From a virus, in IMG/VR virus record IMGVR_UViG_3300021957_000115, positions 1 to 38,096 of that record: DNA of 38,096 nucleotides, one strand, 5' to 3'. Of the stretch, positions 16,484 to 23,207 are shown one piece after another (the stretch's first letter is position 1; every line of letters starts with the position of its first letter). Under the pieces are notes generated by a model that was not told where the DNA came from, searched no databases, and saw only the letters and a program-made list of their open reading frames with translations. The translations under genes and the position numbers were made by a program.

Positions 16484-16790
16484 ATGGGTATTGCGGGGAG
16501 TGGTTGGAGCTGTATATTTTGGGGAATTTGGGTAAATTTGGAGTATATGGAATGAGTCAAACTGCAATATAGTCGATAATGCTAACAGAAAGAGTCTAAC
16601 TGCTTAAAAAAAAGTATAGTCTAGAAGTGTTGGTATTAGGGCGTTAGAGAGGTATTTGAAATAAAGATCTTTACACGAGTGGTGGGTCGGGAATAGGCTA
16701 AGCGTAGCGAAGGAGTGAACGTAGAGAGCGACTGAGCTGCGAAGTAAGGTAATACTTATAAAGTATAGCTTATATGAATGGTGATGTCAC

Positions 16791-16880
16791 TGAGTCTTCT
16801 AATTGAGTCTTCTCATTGAGACTTCTGATTGAGTCTTGTATATGAGACTTAACATGAGACTTCTGATTGAGATATTTGTC
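16791..16880 (+). repeat. Seven 13-bp direct repeats (iteron-like array)
   Basis: Copies begin at 16791, 16804, 16817, 16830, 16843, 16855 and 16868, spaced 13 bp except one at 12 bp. The consensus is TGAGWCTTCTNAT with W either A or T. Such close tandem repeats beside a terminase gene suggest DNA-binding-protein sites (origin iterons or a pac-type site). Confidence 0.85.
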
Positions 16881-16921
16881 GAATATGTCGCTTCGCTCCC
16901 TTGTATTTTGTAATGAGTGAA

Positions 16922-17470
16922 TTAATCCACATCGATTATCACTGGTTTATGTTTAGCTGAAGTGAAGTTTGTATCTATGATTTGATCTTTGGATTGATCG
17001 TCATCTAGGTTGAGTGTTCTTCTGGCTACTGCGTCTATCTTCTCTAGGTCGAAAGCCGACTTAATTTTGAGTCCACCATCTGCCTTTAGTTCGGCTAGAG
17101 CGTTGAGTGTGATGTCGAGGATATCTGATTGGTAGTCGATAGTGGATTTGGCTTTTTTGACTACTAGTTTCTCGGCTGGTGTAAGTTCTTGATGAGCTTT
17201 ATTTCTATGAGAAGAGAGTTTTTTACATTCTAGAGGATTGTTTTCTAGGTGTTCTTCTAGTTGTCTTGCCTTTGTGGTGGTGAGCCATTTGTTATTTTTG
17301 ATTCTGCATTTAAGGATTGGAGCTGGGATGTTCCATTTGTCTGCTACATCCTGAATTGAGCAATTGTGTGCTTCGTAGTCGTCTCTGATGCATTCCCAAG
17401 TGGAATCGGTGAAATCGCTCCAATCGGCGTAAGGGAGTCCCTTGTCGTTCTCTTTATAGTTCTCGTTCAT
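16922..17470 (-). CDS. terS: Probable terminase small subunit
   Basis: A 182-residue protein with an N-terminal helix-turn-helix-like region (about residues 33-63: C-S-I-Q-D-V-A-D-K-W-N-I-P, then a basic patch R-I-K-N-N-K-W) and a helical C-terminal half (N-A-L-A-E-L-K-A-D-G-G-L-K-I-K-S). This fits small terminases, which bind the packaging site and load the large terminase. It lies on the minus strand, like terL, but about 3 kb upstream of it, with a plus-strand island in between. A general DNA-binding regulator is the alternative. Confidence 0.55.
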   Translation of the reverse strand: MNENYKENDKGLPYADWSDFTDSTWECIRDDYEAHNCSIQDVADKWNIPAPILKCRIKNNKWLTTTKARQLEEHLENNPLECKKLSSHRNKAHQELTPAEKLVVKKAKSTIDYQSDILDITLNALAELKADGGLKIKSAFDLEKIDAVARRTLNLDDDQSKDQIIDTNFTSAKHKPVIIDVD

Positions 17471-17526
17471 GTGGTGATAGAATCACAAATGGTAGTTTAA
17501 TGCAAGAAGAGAGCTTCTATGGTTGT

Positions 17527-17560
17527 GTTGGCGCTTCGCGCTCGGACTTCGTCCTCTTGG
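17527..17560 (+). repeat. 34-bp double micro-hairpin repeat, copy 1
   Basis: The unit holds two four-base stems with TTC loops, GCGC-TTC-GCGC then GGAC-TTC-GTCC, and ends in TCTTGG. Copy 1 lies between terS and the 650-aa gene. Confidence 0.9.
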
Positions 17561-17661
17561 ACTTGGTGAAATTTTTAAATATGGAAATGCTGGATGCATG
17601 TTCCTGTTGAAGGGTTGGCTATCCCCTGAAAGGTAGTCAGAAACTAAAATTATTATCAAAA

Positions 17662-19614
17662 ATGAAAACTAATAGTTATAAGGATTGGGTTGCTAGTCAG
17701 CCGTTAAAAACAAAGCCGAATGGATTGCCATACCGTAATGGGAGTCATGAATTTCAGCTTGGATCATTGAGGGAGAACCTCCTTGGTAGCGAAAGTCGTG
17801 TGAATACAGCAAAAGCACGAATCATGGTAAATAAAGAGCGTTGTGAAGCAGAAAACGCCCTTGAAGATGTTAACCACGAGGCAGAGAAGGCGAAAAGGAA
17901 GCTAGAAAGAGAATACACACCATCCAATGATGGTAAGCGTCAGCTTGATATGTATATCACTGGAGAAGCTAGTCCATCAGACAAAGAGCGTCGAGACATG
18001 CTTGACAGTATAAAGCTGGTGGCAGACAGGGCTGGAGTGCCTATGGATGGCATAAAAGACAAAAAGAGTGTCTGTGAGGCGCTTTCATACGTCTCTAAGC
18101 CTTACTTGGCTGAGAAAGAGCATAATACGCTAGAAAAGTCGGGCAATCTCGAAGATGAGATCCTGAACACGCCAGAAAACAAGCTGAACTGGATTGACGT
18201 TGATGATTCAGCGTCTCTGGACATATGGAACAAGCTAGAAGATGAGCGTAGAACGAAAGAGTGGTTAGCTTTGAAGCCAAGTCTTAGCTATTGGATAGTG
18301 AAGATTGAGTATAAAGGCAAGATCATCACACGTCACTATGAGGACAACAAACTACTCAACAAGTTCATAGCTCGTTGTGGGAGAACAGAGAACATTGAAA
18401 TAATCTCTGTCCTACGAGGAGAGTTTCTGGTAAGAGCCGTCATTCCTGCGTTTGGAATCGACTATCACCAGTGTTGGACAACCGAGAAGGGTGTGCGCAA
18501 GCTTGCCACTTGGAAAAACTACACAGAAGCGCGTAGTTTCGTCTATGCACGGATTGTTCAGAAGAACTGCCCTGATTTCAAGGGTAGCCTTGCCAACTAT
18601 CAGCACACAAAGAAAGCAGTTGATGATCTCTGTGAAGCGAAAGGCGTGAGATTGGAAATGAGTCTCTGCGATATTCAATGTAAAGAGCGTAAGGTTGAAA
18701 CCAAGACCTTGGTGTTTGGCATTCACAGGAAGCTTACAGAATCAACTAGATACGCTGAATACAGCAAGGCGCAGAACAAAGCATTGCTGGAGAAAGCGCA
18801 GGTTGGAGACGATGCTAGTAAGTTTAATGAATACATCCTCAGAAATGCTGACGGGTGTGATGATAAGAACGCGCTGAACCATTATGATCTTGAGAAGGCC
18901 ATAATGAATGGAGCATTTGATACAGAAGACTTGATTGCCTCCACATTTGAGCATGAAGATGATACACAGAATGATGATGAAGTTGAAGATCTTCTGGATG
19001 ATGTATCCAACATGGAATACTACTCATGGGAGTCGCAGAAGTTGCAAAAGCAATATGGCTTCAAACGATCTGAAGTATCAGAAGCCGCATGGAGTTACAT
19101 CCAGCTTCACAAAGAATACGGCAGGTTCGACATTGTTGATGAGTGTATTGACAAAGATGAAAGCGATTTTGAGCTTACATACGAGATTGCCCAAAGCATA
19201 TGGGAAGGAGGCTGGTTCAACCCAGAACACGCCAACAAGTTGTTTGGAACATTCTGGAATGACAAAGAAGGCAACAAAAGGAGGGGTAAATACCTCTACA
19301 GAACGCTAGATGAACTGATCAAAAACGATTACTTTGAGACATGCGTTCAGTCTGCCAAAGATGAATATGAAGATGCTCAACAAAAGCATTTCTCGATTGT
19401 CTGCGATAAGTGGTCGCCTCTACACATCAAGAAGCTTTGGGGTAAGACCAAAGGAGAGATGGATGAAGCGATGATAAAACTAAGCATAACAAAACTCCTG
19501 AACTCGTCCCACGATGAAGGATCAAATGAATGGGACGAAACCATAAGAACAGCCGTTTGCGAGAAAGCTCAGATGCTAGAGCAATATCACGGATACAAAG
19601 CTGTATATGGCTAA
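17662..19614 (+). CDS. Large unknown phage protein (650 aa)
   Basis: I do not recognise this 650-residue protein. Residues 1-50 resemble the N-terminus of several phage DNA-metabolism proteins only loosely. Residues 45-110 are a charged coiled coil (EAENALEDVNHEAEKAKRK). Residues 210-370 form a mixed alpha/beta core with a cluster of aromatic and Cys residues, and residues 430-460 are acidic (D-D-E-V-E-D-L-L-D-D-V). No catalytic motif was found. It stands alone between 34-bp repeats, with long gaps on both sides, so it may be an independently regulated or mobile cassette. Confidence 0.75.
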   Translation: MKTNSYKDWVASQPLKTKPNGLPYRNGSHEFQLGSLRENLLGSESRVNTAKARIMVNKERCEAENALEDVNHEAEKAKRKLEREYTPSNDGKRQLDMYITGEASPSDKERRDMLDSIKLVADRAGVPMDGIKDKKSVCEALSYVSKPYLAEKEHNTLEKSGNLEDEILNTPENKLNWIDVDDSASLDIWNKLEDERRTKEWLALKPSLSYWIVKIEYKGKIITRHYEDNKLLNKFIARCGRTENIEIISVLRGEFLVRAVIPAFGIDYHQCWTTEKGVRKLATWKNYTEARSFVYARIVQKNCPDFKGSLANYQHTKKAVDDLCEAKGVRLEMSLCDIQCKERKVETKTLVFGIHRKLTESTRYAEYSKAQNKALLEKAQVGDDASKFNEYILRNADGCDDKNALNHYDLEKAIMNGAFDTEDLIASTFEHEDDTQNDDEVEDLLDDVSNMEYYSWESQKLQKQYGFKRSEVSEAAWSYIQLHKEYGRFDIVDECIDKDESDFELTYEIAQSIWEGGWFNPEHANKLFGTFWNDKEGNKRRGKYLYRTLDELIKNDYFETCVQSAKDEYEDAQQKHFSIVCDKWSPLHIKKLWGKTKGEMDEAMIKLSITKLLNSSHDEGSNEWDETIRTAVCEKAQMLEQYHGYKAVYG

Positions 19615-19634
19615 TAACAAGACACAAGGGCTTC

Positions 19635-19668
19635 GTTGGCGCTTCGCGCTCGGACTTCGTCCTCTTGG
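19635..19668 (+). repeat. 34-bp double micro-hairpin repeat, copy 2
   Basis: Identical to copy 1 over the 34 bp by my reading, and it shares three extra bases with copy 3 on the left side. Confidence 0.9.
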
Positions 19669-19746
19669 TTAAAAGTGTAATGATTGGTTATCAAGAAGTC
19701 GGCAACTTGAGGTTATTCCTTGGGTTGTTGGCTTCAGCCATTCTTC

Positions 19747-19780
19747 GTTGGCGCTTCGCGCTCGGACTTCGTCCTCTTGG
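19747..19780 (+). repeat. 34-bp double micro-hairpin repeat, copy 3
   Basis: Same unit as copies 1 and 2, 112 bp after copy 2. After each copy the flanking sequence diverges immediately. Confidence 0.9.
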
Positions 19781-19866
19781 TATATTTTGAAAGATTTGAG
19801 ATTAGAAATTGGTTCGCATCTGATCCTCCAAAAACAAAGAACTACAATTATTAAAAAAAAAACATT

Positions 19867-20283
19867 ATGAGCACTGAAAACAAAAAAACAGAACGTAGCA
19901 ATGACTACATCGTATTAGCTTCTTACTCACAGAAGCCATTATCACAACTCCAGACCCTTGGAGAGCAACTCAGCAAGCGTTTCGGCGTTGAGGGATGCAA
20001 AATCGTAACAGATGATAAATCTGAAGCTAAAAGAGGCACCATCAAAGCAGATGATGTCCGAGGAAAAATCCTCGTAGGAAACATGATCCCTTCATACTTG
20101 GCACAAGCGGCCGACGAGGTGATTGAGGTAAACTGCCAGCAGTTCTTCAACACACCAGAACGGTTCATCAAGGAATACACTGACGAAGAAATCGGTGGAC
20201 TACTTAGCTATGATCGAAGCTACAAAGTGGTAAAAACACCACTAAGCAAGCATCTTCCAGTAGGAGCAGAAAAAAGCATGTAA
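19867..20283 (+). CDS. Unknown alpha/beta phage protein
   Basis: A 138-residue protein of alternating helices and strands. Residues 69-86 (G-K-I-L-V-G-N-M-I-P-S-Y-L-A-Q-A-A-D) look like a strand-loop-helix of a small Rossmann-like fold and faintly recall the core of Csx16-type ring nucleases; the characteristic N-terminal His motif of that family is missing, so I do not assign it. It begins at ATG 19867 in an A-rich leader. The distance to the next gene is short and holds a hairpin. Confidence 0.6.
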   Translation: MSTENKKTERSNDYIVLASYSQKPLSQLQTLGEQLSKRFGVEGCKIVTDDKSEAKRGTIKADDVRGKILVGNMIPSYLAQAADEVIEVNCQQFFNTPERFIKEYTDEEIGGLLSYDRSYKVVKTPLSKHLPVGAEKSM

Positions 20284-20293
20284 ACTTAACAAA

Positions 20294-20325
20294 AGGGGGG
20301 GCTGAAAAGTCCCCTCTTATATTTA
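20294..20325 (+). terminator. Terminator-like hairpin
   Basis: AGGGGGGGCT pairs with AGTCCCCT around a GAAA loop, with a two-base bulge, followed by TCTTATATTTAT. It ends the preceding gene, and the tail runs to the start of the next gene. Confidence 0.5.
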
Positions 20326-20327
20326 TT

Positions 20328-20714
20328 ATGGGATTAGACCAATACCTTTGCTGCAGGCCTAAAGGTCTCACAAAAAAGCAAAAACAAGAAGACAATTCAG
20401 ATGAGTTGATTTATTGGCGCAAGGCTAATGCAATTCATAAATATTTCACTGAACTACATGATCTCCCTGATGGAGATAACTGCCAAGAAATAGAAATCAC
20501 CAAAGAAAACTTAGAAGACTTAAGTAACCTTTGCCAGAGAGCTATAGATAATAAAGGAAAAGAAATTCTACCCACTGAGTCAGGATTCTTCTTTGGTGGA
20601 ACAGAATACGATGAATATTATTTCATGAGCCTTGAGAGAACGATAAAAGAGCTTCAACCAGTCATCAATGATTGGAATGAAGACAATGAATATTACTATT
20701 TCGCTTGGTATTAA
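20328..20714 (+). CDS. Conserved phage protein (MGLDQYL...YWRKAN family)
   Basis: A 128-residue protein starting MGLDQYL, then E-L-I-Y-W-R-K-A-N near residues 25-33, and P-T-E-S-G-F-F-F-G-G-T-E-Y-D-E-Y-Y-F near 82-99. This set of motifs is widespread in phages and prophages as a small protein of unknown function; I know of no proven activity. The Tyr/Trp/Phe-rich end may be structural. It follows a terminator-like hairpin. Confidence 0.75.
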   Translation: MGLDQYLCCRPKGLTKKQKQEDNSDELIYWRKANAIHKYFTELHDLPDGDNCQEIEITKENLEDLSNLCQRAIDNKGKEILPTESGFFFGGTEYDEYYFMSLERTIKELQPVINDWNEDNEYYYFAWY

Positions 20715-20968
20715 AATTTTCTATATAGAATATCAGAGAAAGCTGATAGGTGAAAAACATTTCAGTATCAACCACTGCCCCAGCGGGTAGCAGGTGAAAT
20801 GAAAAGTCAGAAACCACAAAAACCGATGGAGTTGCGTTATCAACCCTCATGGAAATCCGAGTCTGATCCCAGAGCATCCTGAAACGCCTCACATATGAGA
20901 AAATACGCACGAGTAAACGTGTAAAAAACCGACTTGTCATTGTCATTAAAAGACGTTTTTGGAAGGGA

Positions 20969-20999
20969 TTGACCTCTCTTTCGTTAGTGAGATTATCAT
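20969..20999 (+). promoter_or_regulatory. Weak promoter-like site for the winged-helix gene
   Basis: TTGACC (20969-20974) is 19 bp from TATCAT (20994-20999), longer than the usual 17 bp. It lies about 90 bp before the gene. Confidence 0.3.
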
Positions 21000-21030
21000 A
21001 TTAGTCATGTGATTATTCTTAGTGAAACAA

Positions 21031-21063
21031 GGGGCAGCTAGAAGCAGTTACAACTAGCTGTCC
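21031..21063 (+). promoter_or_regulatory. Hairpin 25 bp before the winged-helix gene start
   Basis: GGGGCAGCTAG pairs with CTAGCTGTCC, leaving a 12-base loop, followed by TTATAAAAATTTAAAC and the start codon. It could be a leader attenuator or a 5' stabilising structure. Confidence 0.6.
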
Positions 21064-21088
21064 TTATAAAAATTTAAACAAAAAACCA

Positions 21089-21376
21089 ATGAAAACATAT
21101 TATAACACAACAAACGAAAAAGGCGGCGATCTGCGTAAAAATATATCTAAAGCAAACTATCAAAACCTAAGAGTGATGGAACTGTTCCAAGATAAGTCCA
21201 GTGAAAGCGCATATTCACCATCACAAGTAATGCATCTAGCACTACCAGACGCGCCTATAACTAGCGTAAGGAGAGCTATGAGCACCCTTACCAAAGCAGG
21301 ATACCTGACTAAGACACAAGATAAAAGATACGGTATATACGGCAGACTAGAGTATATATGGAAACTGTCAGAGTAA
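21089..21376 (+). CDS. Winged helix-turn-helix phage protein
   Basis: A 95-residue protein of a phage family that combines G-G-D-L-R-K-N near residue 12-18, N-L-R-V-M-E-L-F, S-P-S-Q-V (residues 43-47), P-I-T-S-V-R-R-A-M-S-T-L-T-K-A-G-Y-L (residues 56-73), and a C-terminal wing G-I-Y-G-R-L-E-Y-I-W-K-L. The recognition-helix-like R-R-A-M-S-T-L suggests DNA binding, probably as a transcription regulator. Its upstream hairpin and promoter-like site make it the likely head of a unit. Confidence 0.75.
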   Translation: MKTYYNTTNEKGGDLRKNISKANYQNLRVMELFQDKSSESAYSPSQVMHLALPDAPITSVRRAMSTLTKAGYLTKTQDKRYGIYGRLEYIWKLSE

Positions 21377-21791
21377 ATCGAACACAAATTTAAAACATGT
21401 CTAGCCACAAAGAGATCAGGGGGAGTTCCCTCAGGGTTATATGAAGCATCGTTGGCGACCAGCATGAGACAACAAATGGAAGTTATGAACCCTGAGCAAT
21501 CCGTGTCTAGATTAATTACCTAGATGACGGATTAATTTTTCATCGAATTGAGATCTACCGAGAGGCGATTTCAAAGCGTTTACGCAAAAGAAACAGAATG
21601 GTAAGTGATACATTAAGATGAAGGCGTGCTCAGAATTATGGCACTACTTCTTAATTGTGGGTGGCAAATCTGAGCTACTAGTCCCACAAGATGTATCTGA
21701 AAAAATACTAAACCCGCATCAGGATAAGGCCTATTACCCTTGGTAGATTTCAATTCAATGAAAGAACAACAAACAAAAGCTAAAAAAGACA
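21377..21791. other. 415-bp gene-poor stretch
   Basis: No gene of 60 or more codons is supported. Two short frames could be genes or gene remnants: an open frame without a clear start around 21518-21620, and an ATG frame of 42 residues at 21618-21746. There are no obvious repeats or strong hairpins. Confidence 0.5.
21618..21746 (+). CDS. Possible 42-residue gene
   Basis: ATG 21618 opens a frame starting MKACSELWHYF and ending DKAYYPW. It follows another frame-like stretch without a start, so it may be a fragment of a decayed gene. There is no SD; the support is only the open frame and unremarkable amino-acid composition. Confidence 0.25.
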   Translation: MKACSELWHYFLIVGGKSELLVPQDVSEKILNPHQDKAYYPW

Positions 21792-22205
21792 ATGGATCAA
21801 AAAACGATAATGCTTGCTAAAAAAGCAATGGAGAAAAGGGGAATCAAATCAAACCACGCAAAACAAAATAAAAAGAAAATAAACAAAACGACAAGCCCAC
21901 CAGAAAACATCCTCAGACCACAATCCCCAAGAATGTGGATTCAATTTGTTTTCAAAACAAGAAAAATCAACGAACAGGTTCTTGATATTGAAGGTAGCTG
22001 GATAGTAAAACTACCCCAAAAACCAAAAACTCCAGCAAAATACATAGTAACAACAAAAAGCCACTCAGAAGCTGTAAAAATTCAAGACAAACACATAAAA
22101 GCATCAGGATACACATATGAAGAACTAATCGAAGGGCTAGAGGGGAAAAACAAAGAAAAAGCAAAATTCAAAGCAAAGCACAAAAAAGTATTCAATCTAA
22201 TTTAA
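21792..22205 (+). CDS. Basic unknown phage protein
   Basis: A 137-residue, very basic protein (N-terminal KKAMEKRG, AKQNKKKINK). Residues ~45-85 are beta-rich with a W-I-Q-F-V-F motif and the rest is helical with many Lys/Glu. A nucleic-acid-binding role is possible from charge alone. It lies 8 bp before the next gene. Confidence 0.6.
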   Translation: MDQKTIMLAKKAMEKRGIKSNHAKQNKKKINKTTSPPENILRPQSPRMWIQFVFKTRKINEQVLDIEGSWIVKLPQKPKTPAKYIVTTKSHSEAVKIQDKHIKASGYTYEELIEGLEGKNKEKAKFKAKHKKVFNLI

Positions 22206-22213
22206 TTTAAAAA

Positions 22214-22603
22214 ATGAACAAAACAAAAATAACCGCAGAGATAGATATTTATGATGAGTTTCTGAACGACATCATCACAAACACAGTAGAATCAGCAGCC
22301 ATAAACTACTGGGCTGAATTGAAAAACTACATTGTGGATTTAAACGGTCAGACACCATCTGTTCTTATACGAGAAGATGAAGAAGGGGCATTTGAAGAAG
22401 AGCTCGGGGAATGGGTAACCGTAGACAAAGATTTCATCATAAAAGGCATCGAAAAAATCGTAAACAACAAACTCCAAGTGAGTGATTCTATGCATAAAGA
22501 AATTTTAACAGGAGTTTACAATAATGATGGATCATATATTGATATAGAATGCTGTGATTGCATTATCCAAGCAGCAATGTTTGGAGAGCTAGTATATGGA
22601 TAA
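22214..22603 (+). CDS. Conserved phage protein (A-I-N-Y-W family)
   Basis: A 129-residue acidic protein. V-E-S-A-A-I-N-Y-W near residues 25-33 and a C-terminal I-D-I-E-C-C-D-C-I-I-Q-A-A-M-F-G-E-L-V-Y-G fit a widely distributed small phage family whose members start with an INYW-like box and end in D-x-x-x-Q-x-x-x-F-G-E. Function unknown. It overlaps an alternative start for the next gene. Confidence 0.65.
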   Translation: MNKTKITAEIDIYDEFLNDIITNTVESAAINYWAELKNYIVDLNGQTPSVLIREDEEGAFEEELGEWVTVDKDFIIKGIEKIVNNKLQVSDSMHKEILTGVYNNDGSYIDIECCDCIIQAAMFGELVYG

Positions 22604-22619
22604 TTTAAAAACAAAAAAA

Positions 22620-22793
22620 ATGGAAATAGATATATCAATAAGAACCTTAGCGTTAAGCATATACAAAGAATGGTTTAACAATTATCTAAGCATAGAAGTT
22701 TTTGCAGAAAAAAACGGCTTAGAGAAAGAACACGCCAAAGAGCTATTAGGCGTATGCAGGAAAATTGCTTACACTCATGATCCAAGCAAATAA
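22620..22793 (+). CDS. Small helical unknown protein
   Basis: A 57-residue protein (I chose ATG 22620, MEIDISIRTLALSI, because it follows the same A-rich leader as neighbours; ATG 22596 would add eight residues and overlap the previous gene). It has a helix-turn-helix-like core S-I-E-V-F-A-E-K-N-G-L-E-K-E-H-A-K-E-L-L-G, which could be a small DNA-binding or antirepressor-type domain. Confidence 0.6.
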   Translation: MEIDISIRTLALSIYKEWFNNYLSIEVFAEKNGLEKEHAKELLGVCRKIAYTHDPSK

Positions 22794-22830
22794 AAAAATT
22801 AAGTTCCCCACACACAGGAACAAATGAAGT

Positions 22831-22868
22831 GACAGGAGGTAAGCTTGTAAGAATAGCTGCCTCCTGTC
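22831..22868 (+). promoter_or_regulatory. Perfect nine-base-pair hairpin before a gene start
   Basis: GACAGGAGG (22831-22839) pairs perfectly with CCTCCTGTC (22860-22868) around a 20-base loop; two AGCT words in the loop can extend it. It lies 16 bp before ATG 22885. It contains an SD-like AGGAGG buried in the stem, in a set of genes that otherwise lack SDs. No U tract follows. Confidence 0.6.
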
Positions 22869-22884
22869 TTCAACTTTAACAACA

Positions 22885-23196
22885 ATGGAATATACACAGC
22901 AAGCTAGTAAGCCAGATTGGTATCAATCAGATGATTCCAAACTTTATTTTGCATCAACCTCTGGATCATCACCATTCAATGAATGGTATGAATTTAATGA
23001 CGAAAAAGATGCAATAGATTTTATAAATGAACAATTTGAATCAGCGTCATACACAGACAACATGATAATGCACAACGGTGTATTGTATCACCTTGACGAT
23101 ACGCTCATTGATGATGACTGCGAGATTATAGGAATCAAGCCCAATGCTGTAATCAATGACTTCCAAGCCGCTGTTGATTTTGAATCAAGATTTTAA
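22885..23196 (+). CDS. Small acidic unknown protein
   Basis: A 103-residue acidic protein with a central beta/alpha part (Y-F-A-S-T-S-G-S-S-P-F-N-E-W-Y-E-F) and an N-terminal polar segment. I do not recognise a family. It is 11 bp upstream of a conserved phage gene and probably belongs to the same transcript. Confidence 0.6.
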   Translation: MEYTQQASKPDWYQSDDSKLYFASTSGSSPFNEWYEFNDEKDAIDFINEQFESASYTDNMIMHNGVLYHLDDTLIDDDCEIIGIKPNAVINDFQAAVDFESRF

Positions 23197-23207
23197 TTTA
23201 TAAAACA

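Larger units (their letters stand above)
16346..16921. other. 576-bp non-coding stretch with repeats and promoter-like site
   Basis: Neither strand carries a convincing gene (a 67-codon frame at 16364-16567 looks spurious). It contains a G/T-rich part with an extended -10 at 16475-16483, an ATACTT-ATA-AAGTAT palindrome at 16752-16766, and seven 13-bp direct repeats. It lies next to the small-terminase candidate and may hold a replication origin, a packaging site or an RNA. Confidence 0.65.
19615..19866. other. Gap holding two micro-hairpin repeats
   Basis: 252 bp between the 650-aa gene and the next gene; it contains copies 2 and 3 of the 34-bp repeat and a T/A-rich leader, no gene. Confidence 0.6.
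20715..21088. other. 374-bp gene-poor leader before the winged-helix gene
   Basis: No gene is supported. Notable are a nested stem with arms CATTTC and GAAATG near 20759-20801 around a CTGC/GCAG core, a weak TTGACC/TATCAT promoter pair, and a strong hairpin at 21031-21063. Confidence 0.55.

Noticed and set aside
16364-16567. 67-codon minus-strand frame
   Set aside because: The composition is low-complexity Pro/Thr/Ser/Leu and it fits no neighbour; I treat the region as non-coding.
16791-16880. CRISPR-like array
   Set aside because: The 13-bp repeats have no spacers of typical length between them and no cas genes are near, so they are iteron-like instead.
20665-20946. 93-codon minus-strand frame in a gap
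   Set aside because: It overlaps the end of a conserved gene and has no recognisable features or leader.
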